Shown: piece by piece, positions 16,866 through 23,223 of the stretch
Layout of the letters: every line of letters begins with the position of its first letter
How positions within the stretch are numbered: the first letter of the stretch is position 1
Source of the DNA: a virus
IMG/VR virus record: IMGVR_UViG_3300021437_000062
Span: 1-32,145 of that record
Length of the DNA: 32,145 nt
Reading direction: 5' to 3' (one strand)
Position numbers and translations under genes: made by a program
The notes under the pieces: model-generated
What the model saw: only the letters and a program-made list of their open reading frames with translations
Databases searched by the model: none
What the model was told of the DNA's origin: nothing

Positions 16866-17429
16866 ATGAACTCTACATCTCCGCCTCACGAAACACCTTC
16901 TGTAAACAAAGAGAAGCACTCTAAAGATAGAACGTTTAGTCTTTCTAAAGATAACACGTCGTTCTCCAAGGAGAACTCCTTTCTCTCTAAAGATAACACG
17001 TCGTTCTCCAAGGAGAACTCCTTTCTCTCTAAAGATAACACGTCGTTCTCCAAGGAGAACTCCTTTCTCTCTAAAGATAACACGTCGTTCTCCAAGGAGA
17101 ACTCCTTCCAAGACCGCTTTTCTGAATTACACACTGACATTAAATCTCTACGCGAAAGCCTAGAGGTTAATATGCGGGAAATGACCGCAGCTATCACTAA
17201 ACTAGTCCGCTTTGAAGAAAGACAAGCCTTTATGATGAAAGCTCATGAAGCTGCTGTCAAACGCTCAGAGAAAGCAGAGGTGGACTTCGATGCGCTAACA
17301 TCTAGAGTAGAAACTCTAGAAAAGGATGCCCCGATGCAACGTACCGTAAATAAATGGGTACTTACGGCAGTATACACTATAGCAGCTTCTGCTGTAGGGT
17401 ATATAGGGCATATTCTTAAATTATTTTAA
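16866..17429 (+). CDS. XhlA-like lysis-associated membrane protein with repeat N-terminus
   Basis: 187 residues if ATG 16866 is used. That start has no ribosome binding site. Residues about 27-80 are four copies of a 14-residue Ser/Lys/Asn/Phe repeat (SKDNTSF-SKENSFL). The rest is a helical region (ITKLVRFEERQAF, LTSRVETLEKD) ending in one membrane segment (WVLTAVYTIAASAVGYIGHI, followed by LKLF). This is the size and layout of XhlA-type small phage proteins that sit beside holins and endolysins. An in-frame ATG at 17172 has a good site (TAGAGGTTAAT) and would give an 86-residue protein of typical XhlA length. So either the repeat is a true N-terminal extension, or the gene starts at 17172 and the repeat is non-coding DNA with another role. 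A holin-like or accessory lysis role is inferred from position. Confidence 0.55.
   Translation: MNSTSPPHETPSVNKEKHSKDRTFSLSKDNTSFSKENSFLSKDNTSFSKENSFLSKDNTSFSKENSFLSKDNTSFSKENSFQDRFSELHTDIKSLRESLEVNMREMTAAITKLVRFEERQAFMMKAHEAAVKRSEKAEVDFDALTSRVETLEKDAPMQRTVNKWVLTAVYTIAASAVGYIGHILKLF
16941..17107 (+). repeat. four tandem 42-bp repeats, each with an inverted repeat
   Basis: Four copies of a 42-bp unit, identical over the part I compared base by base (AAAGATAACACGTCG through GTTCTCCAAGGAGAAC). Each has a 7-bp inverted repeat GTTCTCC-AA-GGAGAAC at 16961-16976, 17003-17018, 17045-17060 and 17087-17102. A degenerate partial unit precedes them. The identity suggests recent expansion. Since 42 is a multiple of three, the frame is kept on both strands, so open frames through the array say little about coding. 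Confidence 0.9.
17163..17174 (+). promoter_or_regulatory. ribosome binding site for an alternative internal start
   Basis: GAGG at 17163-17166 is spaced 5 bases before ATG 17172, in frame with the XhlA-like gene. It is a better initiation signal than anything before ATG 16866, and it decides whether the repeat region is coding. Confidence 0.5.
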
Positions 17430-17459
17430 CATATAAACATACACATATAAAAGGATATT

Positions 17460-17618
17460 ATGAAGTATTTTCAAATGCTTAAAGATGCTTTTACAAAAGC
17501 TAAGGATGCTATTGTATCCGCTAAAGATAAAACCGTAGGGATGTACCTATGGACTAAAGGTAAAGCTCTAGCTACAGTATCTAAAGTGAAAGCTATCTAT
17601 GGCTTCATTAAGGGCTAG
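17460..17618 (+). CDS. 52-residue cationic amphipathic peptide in the lysis cassette
   Basis: A short gene with a good ribosome binding site (AAAAGGATATT) that begins MKYFQMLKDAFTKAKDAIVS and ends KVKAIYGFIKG. It has about 11 lysines against 3 acidic residues and alternating hydrophobic positions (F, M, L, A, I, V) compatible with an amphipathic helix along most of its length. There is no transmembrane stretch and no signal peptide. Its end overlaps the endolysin start by 20 bases, so the two are probably coupled. Position suggests a lysis-related role: a membrane-disrupting or regulatory peptide is one reading. Small cationic peptides that disrupt the outer membrane are known from other phages, but homology is not claimed here. 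It could also be a simple leader that couples endolysin translation. Confidence 0.6.
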   Translation: MKYFQMLKDAFTKAKDAIVSAKDKTVGMYLWTKGKALATVSKVKAIYGFIKG

Positions 17619-18105
17619 GGCTGCTGCCGTAGCAATGAGTGCAGTTGGTATTGGATTCATTACTAACTATGAAGGCTTTAGAGATAAAGCCTATATTCCT
17701 GTAGTCGGAGATAGACCAACAATAGGAGTGGGCAGCACTACTTGGGAAGATGGTACTCCCGTTAAAGTAGGGGATAGCATTACAGTAGAGCGAGCAGAGA
17801 TTCTGTTGCATAGTACTCTAACACAGTACGAAGATGCCGTTAAGAAATGCGCACCTGTTCCTATGTATCAGTACGAATTCGATGCTTATACTTCTTTGAC
17901 GTATAACATAGGTACAGGGGCTTTCTGTGGTAGTTCTATCGCTAGGCACCTCAGAGAGAAGAACTACGAACAAGCCTGTAAAGATATTCTTCAATGGGAT
18001 AAGTTCAAAGGTAAACCTCTCAAGGGTTTGACTAAACGCAGACATGATGAATACCAACTCTGTATAGGTGCTAAAGAGCCTATCACAAGAGACATGATAC
18101 GATAA
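17599..18105 (+). CDS. lysozyme-type endolysin, probable SAR endolysin (GH24-like)
   Basis: 168 residues. After a short basic start (MASLRAR) there is a weakly hydrophobic Ala/Gly/Ser stretch (residues 8-22, AAAVAMSAVGIGFIT), typical of a signal-arrest-release segment. Such a segment lets the enzyme reach the membrane through the Sec system and then escape into the periplasm. The catalytic region follows: YEGFRDKAY (Glu25), then VVGDRPTIGVGST (Asp38, Thr41). This is the Glu-Asp-Thr set of phage lysozymes, with Glu-Asp spacing longer than in T4 lysozyme. Later blocks (FDAYTSLTYNIGTGAFCGSS, LTKRRHDEYQLC) fit the family. It cuts the glycan of peptidoglycan. The start overlaps the peptide gene and has only a weak ribosome binding site. 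ATG 17635 is a possible later start but would lose the SAR segment. Confidence 0.9.
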   Translation: MASLRARAAAVAMSAVGIGFITNYEGFRDKAYIPVVGDRPTIGVGSTTWEDGTPVKVGDSITVERAEILLHSTLTQYEDAVKKCAPVPMYQYEFDAYTSLTYNIGTGAFCGSSIARHLREKNYEQACKDILQWDKFKGKPLKGLTKRRHDEYQLCIGAKEPITRDMIR

Positions 18106-18119
18106 CCAAAAGGATAGAT

Positions 18120-18659
18120 ATGTTTGGTGAAATAAATGAAACAGCTAAGTTAATATGGGCAACGGTCTGTACTGCTGTATTCCTTGGATGTATGACAGGC
18201 TTGTATTTCTGGCATATCTCTAAAGTCAACACAGCAGTAGAACTAGCAGTCCAGAAGATAGATTTAGAGCAAGACATGCGTAACCTCAAGCTGCAAGAAA
18301 GAGCACATGAGGCAAGCGTTAGACTTGATGAAACCCTTAAACAAGTTCAGAAAGATAAAGATGCTAAGATTAAAATTGCTAATGCTAGTTACGATAATCT
18401 TCTTCAGTGGGTGCGCAAGCAAGGAATTGGTAGTACAGCAAGCACAGACGGTATACCCGACAGTCCCATTGTTGGTAAAGATTCCAGAGAATCTGACTTC
18501 GGAATCTTACATAGACAAGATGCAGAAGCTCTTGTTGAATACAGTAAAGACGCCGAATCCCTAAGAGTAGAGGTGCTATCGTGCTACCAGCAGTACGATG
18601 CAGTCAAAGATACCCTAGATGCCTTTAAGAAAGAGAACTCTCCAAAGGCTCAGAAATAG
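18120..18659 (+). CDS. i-spanin (Rz-like)
   Basis: 179 residues after AAAAGGATAG, 14 bases after the endolysin. One N-terminal membrane segment (residues about 11-31, LIWATVCTAVFLGCMTGLYF) is followed by a long charged coiled-coil region (LEQDMRNLKLQERAHEASV and on). The C-terminal block HRQDAEALVEYSKDAESLR, ending VLSCYQQYDAV, resembles the end of Rz-type proteins. The inner-membrane spanin joins an outer-membrane lipoprotein to fuse both membranes in the last step of lysis. A second reading frame inside this gene encodes a lipoprotein that fits the partner. Family call rests on topology and context. Confidence 0.8.
   Translation: MFGEINETAKLIWATVCTAVFLGCMTGLYFWHISKVNTAVELAVQKIDLEQDMRNLKLQERAHEASVRLDETLKQVQKDKDAKIKIANASYDNLLQWVRKQGIGSTASTDGIPDSPIVGKDSRESDFGILHRQDAEALVEYSKDAESLRVEVLSCYQQYDAVKDTLDAFKKENSPKAQK
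18361..18564 (+). CDS. o-spanin (Rz1-like lipoprotein) nested in the i-spanin gene
   Basis: 67 residues in a second frame inside the i-spanin gene. The first 17 residues are a lipoprotein signal (MLRLKLLMLVTIIFFSG) ending in a lipobox, F-S-G-C, with Cys18 as the lipidated residue. Phe at -3 is less usual than Leu. The mature part is 50 residues with several prolines (VYPTVP, KIPEN, TPNP), as in Rz1 proteins. I chose ATG 18361 because it places the signal at the N-terminus; an earlier ATG at 18307 would add 18 mostly charged residues. The ribosome binding site is weak (AAAGATAAAG). A fully nested Rz1 is a well-known arrangement in Gram-negative phages. Confidence 0.8.
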   Translation: MLRLKLLMLVTIIFFSGCASKELVVQQAQTVYPTVPLLVKIPENLTSESYIDKMQKLLLNTVKTPNP

Positions 18660-18715
18660 GCTTAAACGGGCCTACAAGACGTTTTATTTGATGAATGGTA
18701 CAGAGATACCAATTG

Positions 18716-18754
18716 AACCCCTAGAATGCCCTATAAAGGCTTCTAGGGGTTTTT
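18716..18754 (+). terminator. strong rho-independent terminator at the end of the lysis genes
   Basis: AACCCCTAGAA (18716-18726) pairs perfectly with TTCTAGGGGTT (18741-18751). An inner GCC-GGC pairing (18728-18730 with 18738-18740) extends it, and a run of T follows. It ends the plus-strand transcription unit. Confidence 0.9.
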
Positions 18755-18773
18755 CTTTGGGCGTTACGGACGT

Positions 18774-18806
18774 AAAAAAGCCCTGAATCCGTTAGGAGAC
18801 AGGGCT
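18774..18806 (-). terminator. rho-independent terminator of the RNR transcription unit
   Basis: Read on the minus strand: AGCCCTG (complement of 18800-18806), loop, CAGGGCT (complement of 18779-18785), then TTTTTT (complement of 18774-18779). It faces the plus-strand terminator 20 bases away and separates the convergent arms. Confidence 0.85.
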
Positions 18807-18814
18807 GGGTAAGG

Positions 18815-19159
18815 TTAGCTATGTACAGTCAATGGGGCTACACCTATGACTGAACTTTCACTGAATCGTTCAAAGGCAACGTACCATTCTAGATTAGCTC
18901 TAAGGTAGTAATACTGTTCGTACATCTCAAGTCCTGATTTAGGATTCTCAGGGTCTTTGTCCCTCCAGTACCGTACTATACATGTCACAGGCTCTTTCCG
19001 TTGAATGATTAACTCTATATTGCTTATCCTATCATCACTAAGAAAAGTCAGCTTATCTGGGAAAGACAGTTCAGGAAGTTTTAGGTTCTTTATAGCATCA
19101 GGTATAACATTCATAAAGATATATCCATTTATAGGTTCCGTTTTAGTTACTTCGCCCAT
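18815..19159 (-). CDS. hypothetical protein downstream of RNR
   Basis: 114 residues with a strong ribosome binding site (AAAGGAGGACGT), 16 bases after the RNR alpha stop and last in the unit. Read as MGEVTKTEPINGYIFMNVIP, then a middle with FPDKLTFLSDDRISNIEL and an aromatic end (MYEQYYYLRANLEWYVAFERF). I recognise no domain, membrane segment or catalytic motif. The mixture of strands and an end rich in Tyr and Phe suggests a compact cytosolic fold. Co-transcription with RNR is clear, but a role in nucleotide metabolism is only a guess. Confidence 0.6.
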   Translation of the reverse strand: MGEVTKTEPINGYIFMNVIPDAIKNLKLPELSFPDKLTFLSDDRISNIELIIQRKEPVTCIVRYWRDKDPENPKSGLEMYEQYYYLRANLEWYVAFERFSESSVIGVAPLTVHS

Positions 19160-19175
19160 ACGTCCTCCTTTAATA

Positions 19176-21854
19176 TTACATACATGCTACACACTCTCCT
19201 TTTGCTGCTTGGACTCCTGCTTGTGTATATACATAGTACAGTCCAAGGATATTTGGATTATTAAATGCCTCCGTATGAACTTCAGCAATCCAAGACGGAG
19301 ATTCATCTGAGGCAAAGAATAGGTTTAAAGATTGCCACTGGTCAATAAATGGTTTTCGAGAGGATGCTAGCCTGATTATACTTTTTTGGTTTATTTCAAA
19401 AGCAGTTTTAAAAACCTCTTTCTCATCCTCTGTCAGCCAATCTACATGTTGTACCGAGCCTACTTTATCCGTAACACTCTGAATATTCTTTTTTGAATAG
19501 ACTCCTTTCTTTTTCATCAGTGCGAGCAGAATAGGATTAATTCTATCCATATCTCCTCCTGCTGTATTTTGAGTATATATCATTGCAGGGTCAGGATTAA
19601 TTCCTTCAGAGATTCCCCCCATTAATAAAGCTGTACTTTTAGTAGGCGCAATTGCAATCCTGTGTGTGTTTCTTACCGATAGTCCTGTGCACCACTCTGG
19701 TTCACCCAATTTTTCTGCCATATCTAAACTAGCTCTTTTTGATTCTTTATCAATATGGGATGCAATTTCTTGACTAAGCAGGTGAGCTTCAAATGACTCA
19801 AAAGGTAGCATTTTAGATTGCAAGTACGTATGGAAACCACACTGACCAAGTCCAAGTGCTCTACCCTTTTTAGTGAAATCTACAGCTTTATTTAATCCAT
19901 TAATATTTTTTGCCTTTTGAATAAAATCCTCTGCAATACAATCAAGGAATATCGTAGCCCAATACACGGAGTCAGTGTTTTTCCACTCGTCCCATTTTGC
20001 TACATTCATTGAAGATAGAACACAAGTGAATGTATGATTTTCATCTGAAAATAATGTTATCTCATCACAGTTTCCTGTAAGTATCCCATTAAATACAGCC
20101 ATATGTTTTTTAGGTTCTGTAAAACAATAGGTCGGGCTTTCTATCTTATTATATACCTTTTGAGATACAGTTACAAATTTTTCGGAATTTCTTTGTGGTC
20201 GTCTTTTTGTAAACATTAAACGTTTTGGACAAAAGCCAAGTTCAGCCAAATGGAAAAGTCCTGACGATGACACAAGAAGTCTAAAAACCTCTTTACAATG
20301 GTAATCTTTTAGCCCTCCGGTTCCATCATTAGCAGGTAGCTTACGAATTCCTTCTTCTTCAAACATAGATATTTTAGATTGAACACCCATTGTTTGAAGC
20401 ATATATTGAATTTCTTTTAGAAATTTTTCATTTACGTTTGCTATTTGTAAAGACTCATTTATACCATTTTTACAAATATGTCCATCCCCATCACAAAACC
20501 CTGCAAACCATTCTAATCTGGAATTTACTGTATAACTAGTATTTGGAACAAAGAATTTTTCTTTTAGATTACTTGCATATCCGTAAATTCTAGTTTGTTC
20601 TGGTTGCACAGTCCAGTTGGTTACTGATTTTATGTGCTCTTTTAATTTAATCTTTTCATGATATAGGTATATTCTGCTTTTAGTATTATCTACAAAACAT
20701 CCATCAGCCGAATAAAAACCATTATCATATGCATACTCTAGTATATCTTCACCATCAATTATAGGCAAATTAAACTTTACAAGTTTATCACCAATCTGTA
20801 AGTCTTTAGCGGGAATACAGATAGGATTACTTCCATATTTTTTTACAACATAAAATTTATGATACTCTGTACAGTCTAATGATTGTCCTGCACTTGTTTG
20901 TACTGTAATTAGCTCAGAATTTTCAGATGTTTTTTTAACTTGAACATTTGACCACTCATTTCCATTCCATACGTTCACAAATTTATTTTCCAATAATCCT
21001 ATTTTTATATTTCCTTTATCAGTAAGGAGTAGTGTATCAGGGGAAACACATAAATTACTTCCCTTGACTTTCAAATTATTTTTGATATATGCTTCTGGTC
21101 TATTATTATTTATTTTATCTATAAAGCAGAAATATCCCCTACCATGAACCATTTTTAGTTTCATAGCCTTTTTAAATCTGCGAATTGATTCCGTATCGTT
21201 AGAATTACAGAGATTTATAAAATCATTTGTGACAATCCACCCAATATTTACATCATCAGGTTCTTCTAGCGCATAGTCTGCAAGTTCATCAAAATCTCCG
21301 TGGTCTATTTCAAGATAGCCAGCCCACGCACCTCTCCTAGAAGTACCCTGCGCCACATCTCTCATTGCTTGAACGTAGGATTTAAATACAGGGAGAACGC
21401 CGGACGCTTTTCCACCAGATTTGATTTTACTTCCTCTAGGTCTAATATTCCCTAAGTATCCAGAAGTACCAAAACCATTTTTAGTTAGCATAGCGGTTTC
21501 ATGAAGTGTACCATAAAAGCCGTCTACACTATCTGAAATTTCTGCACCGCTGCATGAAACTGACATTCCTCTATCTGTCCCTGTATTTGCAAGCACAGGT
21601 GTACTAGGGCTTAGCCATCCGTTCCAAAGCAAGTTAAAAAATTTATTTTCTGCTTCAGGATACTCATTTTTAACATATTCTGCGGCAGTTTTAGCAATCC
21701 GTTCAAATTGCCCTCTGACAGATTTGCCGTTAGTATCATACTCGTATTTTTCTTGGAAAAGTTGATACCCTGCTGTAGTATACCACTCAGGAAGATTCCC
21801 TTGTTCTTGAAGTTCTTTTCTTTTAGCACTGAGCTTTTTATATAAATTATCCAT
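19176..21854 (-). CDS. nrdA: ribonucleotide reductase class I alpha subunit with intein
   Basis: 892 residues from ATG 21854, which overlaps the beta stop as TAATG and follows GGAAGGTAGAC. A slightly earlier ATG at 21869 lacks a ribosome binding site. The enzyme turns ribonucleotides into deoxyribonucleotides. Visible sites are SPSTPVLANTGT, the first redox Cys in SVSCSG (residue 101), the thiyl-radical Cys in SNLC-DEI (residue 596; the N-x-C-x-E set is complete only after splicing), the second redox Cys in FTCVLS (611), the radical-relay Tyr pair in LYYVY (873-874), and a C-terminal C-x-x-C (GECVACM, 888-891). There is no ATP-cone domain at the N-terminus. A 327-residue intein interrupts the gene at 20070-21050. 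Without it the enzyme is 565 residues, short for class I alpha. The gene is much richer in AT than its non-RNR neighbours. Confidence 0.93.
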   Translation of the reverse strand: MDNLYKKLSAKRKELQEQGNLPEWYTTAGYQLFQEKYEYDTNGKSVRGQFERIAKTAAEYVKNEYPEAENKFFNLLWNGWLSPSTPVLANTGTDRGMSVSCSGAEISDSVDGFYGTLHETAMLTKNGFGTSGYLGNIRPRGSKIKSGGKASGVLPVFKSYVQAMRDVAQGTSRRGAWAGYLEIDHGDFDELADYALEEPDDVNIGWIVTNDFINLCNSNDTESIRRFKKAMKLKMVHGRGYFCFIDKINNNRPEAYIKNNLKVKGSNLCVSPDTLLLTDKGNIKIGLLENKFVNVWNGNEWSNVQVKKTSENSELITVQTSAGQSLDCTEYHKFYVVKKYGSNPICIPAKDLQIGDKLVKFNLPIIDGEDILEYAYDNGFYSADGCFVDNTKSRIYLYHEKIKLKEHIKSVTNWTVQPEQTRIYGYASNLKEKFFVPNTSYTVNSRLEWFAGFCDGDGHICKNGINESLQIANVNEKFLKEIQYMLQTMGVQSKISMFEEEGIRKLPANDGTGGLKDYHCKEVFRLLVSSSGLFHLAELGFCPKRLMFTKRRPQRNSEKFVTVSQKVYNKIESPTYCFTEPKKHMAVFNGILTGNCDEITLFSDENHTFTCVLSSMNVAKWDEWKNTDSVYWATIFLDCIAEDFIQKAKNINGLNKAVDFTKKGRALGLGQCGFHTYLQSKMLPFESFEAHLLSQEIASHIDKESKRASLDMAEKLGEPEWCTGLSVRNTHRIAIAPTKSTALLMGGISEGINPDPAMIYTQNTAGGDMDRINPILLALMKKKGVYSKKNIQSVTDKVGSVQHVDWLTEDEKEVFKTAFEINQKSIIRLASSRKPFIDQWQSLNLFFASDESPSWIAEVHTEAFNNPNILGLYYVYTQAGVQAAKGECVACM
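20070..21050 (-). mobile_element. intein with LAGLIDADG homing endonuclease in the RNR alpha gene
   Basis: 327 residues inserted between SNL and CDEI. Splicing blocks: N-terminal Cys in CVSPDTLLLTDKG, block B with TEYH (T-x-x-H), block F (TYCFTEPKKHMAVF) and the end NGILTGN before Cys+1. The penultimate residue is Gly, where most inteins have His. Two LAGLIDADG-type motifs are visible, YDNGFYSADG and LEWFAGFCDGDGH. The endonuclease would spread the intein by cutting intein-less copies of the gene. The Cys after the intein is also the catalytic Cys of the enzyme. Confidence 0.92.
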
Positions 21855-22819
21855 TAGTCTACCTTCCATTCAAATTCATTTTCATCCCATTCTCTATGGT
21901 ATTGTGAGCCAAGTCCACTGAAAAAGTCATTAAAATTATAGTCATTAATTGCCTTGTAAAATGTATCAGCAATAGGATTGTATGTTACCTCAAAAATAGG
22001 TCTTATATCTAAGTTTTTTAAACATTCATTTATTCTCGACTGAACAAAATTTTCTAATTGGTGTGAAGTTATACCATCAATTTTCCCTTTAGAGAACATT
22101 AATTTGATAATTTCAACTTCATGTTCATATATTTTATTTGCTGTTTCAATTATCAAATTATGTATTTTTTGAAGTTCATCTTCGTTTGGATTAATTCTAC
22201 TTACGAGATACTTATAAGACCATGCCCCTGCGATACTGTGGATATTTTCATCTCTCAGAGAGAAATTGATTCCCCTAACAACATGCATTAATTTATTTTT
22301 TCCTTGCGATTGATAGTGCTTTAAAAATGCGAAGCTACTATAAAGGATAACTCCTTCAACCATTGAAAAAGCGGCAAGAGAAATTAAATCATCTTTATGA
22401 GAGACTATCTGTCCAATATGTTCTATTCTATTTTTTAGAATAGGATTATCCTCATAAGACATAAAAAACTCTTTATTATTTAAATGCAGTAGCTCATTTA
22501 TTCGATTATAGAATGGGGCATGAACTGCAAGTTCAAACATGCTAAATACAGAGGCCATCCTGTGAAATTCACTTCCGTCAAATATTTGTTTATATCTAGA
22601 CCCCCAATATTCAGAACCAGCATGTGTTTCATACAATGAAAATAACTTCAATGTCGTTATGACAGCATGTTTTTCTGCTTCGGTAAAATTAACTAGAATA
22701 TCTTGTATATCTTTTTCAACTTTTGGCTCCTTCCAAGACCAAAAGATTTTTAATTGCTCATCAGCGAATTCAATTGGCTCTTTTCTCTCCGATATAGGAA
22801 TTAAATGCTTATCAATCAT
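21854..22819 (-). CDS. nrdB: ribonucleotide reductase class I beta subunit
   Basis: 321 residues. The beta subunit makes and stores the radical that the alpha subunit uses. Expected metal-site residues: Glu64 (LYETHAG) at the first ligand position, Glu96 and His100 (FELAVHAPFY), radical Tyr104, Glu155 (MVEGVILY), Glu191 and His194 (RDENIH). Tyr lies four residues after His, as in Escherichia coli. The Glu-to-His spacing in FELAVH is four, not the usual three (E-x-x-H). The start overlaps the upstream gene as ATGA and the stop overlaps the alpha start as TAATG, so the three genes are coupled. High AT content. The end lacks the long acidic tail of some beta proteins but keeps an aromatic, acidic end (DENEFEWKVD) that probably binds alpha. 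Confidence 0.9.
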   Translation of the reverse strand: MIDKHLIPISERKEPIEFADEQLKIFWSWKEPKVEKDIQDILVNFTEAEKHAVITTLKLFSLYETHAGSEYWGSRYKQIFDGSEFHRMASVFSMFELAVHAPFYNRINELLHLNNKEFFMSYEDNPILKNRIEHIGQIVSHKDDLISLAAFSMVEGVILYSSFAFLKHYQSQGKNKLMHVVRGINFSLRDENIHSIAGAWSYKYLVSRINPNEDELQKIHNLIIETANKIYEHEVEIIKLMFSKGKIDGITSHQLENFVQSRINECLKNLDIRPIFEVTYNPIADTFYKAINDYNFNDFFSGLGSQYHREWDENEFEWKVD

Positions 22820-23148
22820 TCCACTAACCCCCTTGCTCTATACATATCTTTAATCAAGCTGCAATTCTTTGATTTATCCACAGCTTCTCTACTTGCATAC
22901 CCAGAGTTAATCCACTCTTTATCTGTTCGCTCATTACCTACCCATCTACTGCATTGTACCACTTTTCCAAACCTATTCCTATGCTGTATATTCTCTTGTA
23001 TTTCATAAGGTAGCCCTATTTCCATTCCAAGACTGTATAAAATACCCTCGAATTCATTTTTATTCTTGTCAATCCAATCATATGTGATGTCAGTATAGAC
23101 AGCCGCTAGTTCAGTCATACTGACGTACACAAGTGCAATTATATTCAT
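22816..23148 (-). CDS. hypothetical protein, first gene of the RNR unit
   Basis: 110 residues after AAAGGAGAAGC, first behind the promoter at 23190-23218. It reads MNIIALVYVSMTELAAVYTD, a charged helix (WIDKNKNEFEGILYS), then a C-terminal half with FGKVVQCSRWVG and INSGYASREAVDKSKN. I recognise no family or catalytic motif. It shares an ATGA overlap with the beta gene and its AT-rich composition, so it probably arrived with the RNR genes. A role connected to RNR (for example a small regulator or partner) is possible, but only by position. Confidence 0.6.
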   Translation of the reverse strand: MNIIALVYVSMTELAAVYTDITYDWIDKNKNEFEGILYSLGMEIGLPYEIQENIQHRNRFGKVVQCSRWVGNERTDKEWINSGYASREAVDKSKNCSLIKDMYRARGLVE

Positions 23149-23161
23149 GCTTCTCCTTTGT

Positions 23162-23200
23162 CCTGCTATAAGTTAATCTTATGGACTGTATTATAGCAGG
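23162..23200. promoter_or_regulatory. 10-bp inverted repeat over the RNR promoter, possible operator
   Basis: CCTGCTATAA (23162-23171) and TTATAGCAGG (23191-23200) are perfect inverted copies, 19 bases apart. The right arm is the extended -10 of the promoter and the left arm lies just downstream of the expected transcription start. A dimeric regulator bound here would block transcription. The transcript keeps only one arm, so an RNA hairpin is unlikely. Confidence 0.55.
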
Positions 23201-23218
23201 TTATGATGTTAATGTCCA
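23190..23218 (-). promoter_or_regulatory. sigma70-type extended -10 promoter of the RNR unit
   Basis: On the minus strand: TGGACA (complement of 23213-23218), a 17-base spacer that ends in TGC, then TATAAT (complement of 23190-23195). This is a near-consensus -35 with an extended -10, about 45 bases before the first gene. Confidence 0.8.
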
Positions 23219-23223
23219 ATGCT

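Noticed and set aside
16941-17107. CRISPR array.
   Set aside because: The repeats are directly adjacent, with no unique spacers between them.
16860-17197. Minus-strand open frames across the 42-bp repeats.
   Set aside because: A unit length divisible by three keeps frames open on both strands. There is no ribosome binding site, and the direction is opposite to all neighbours.
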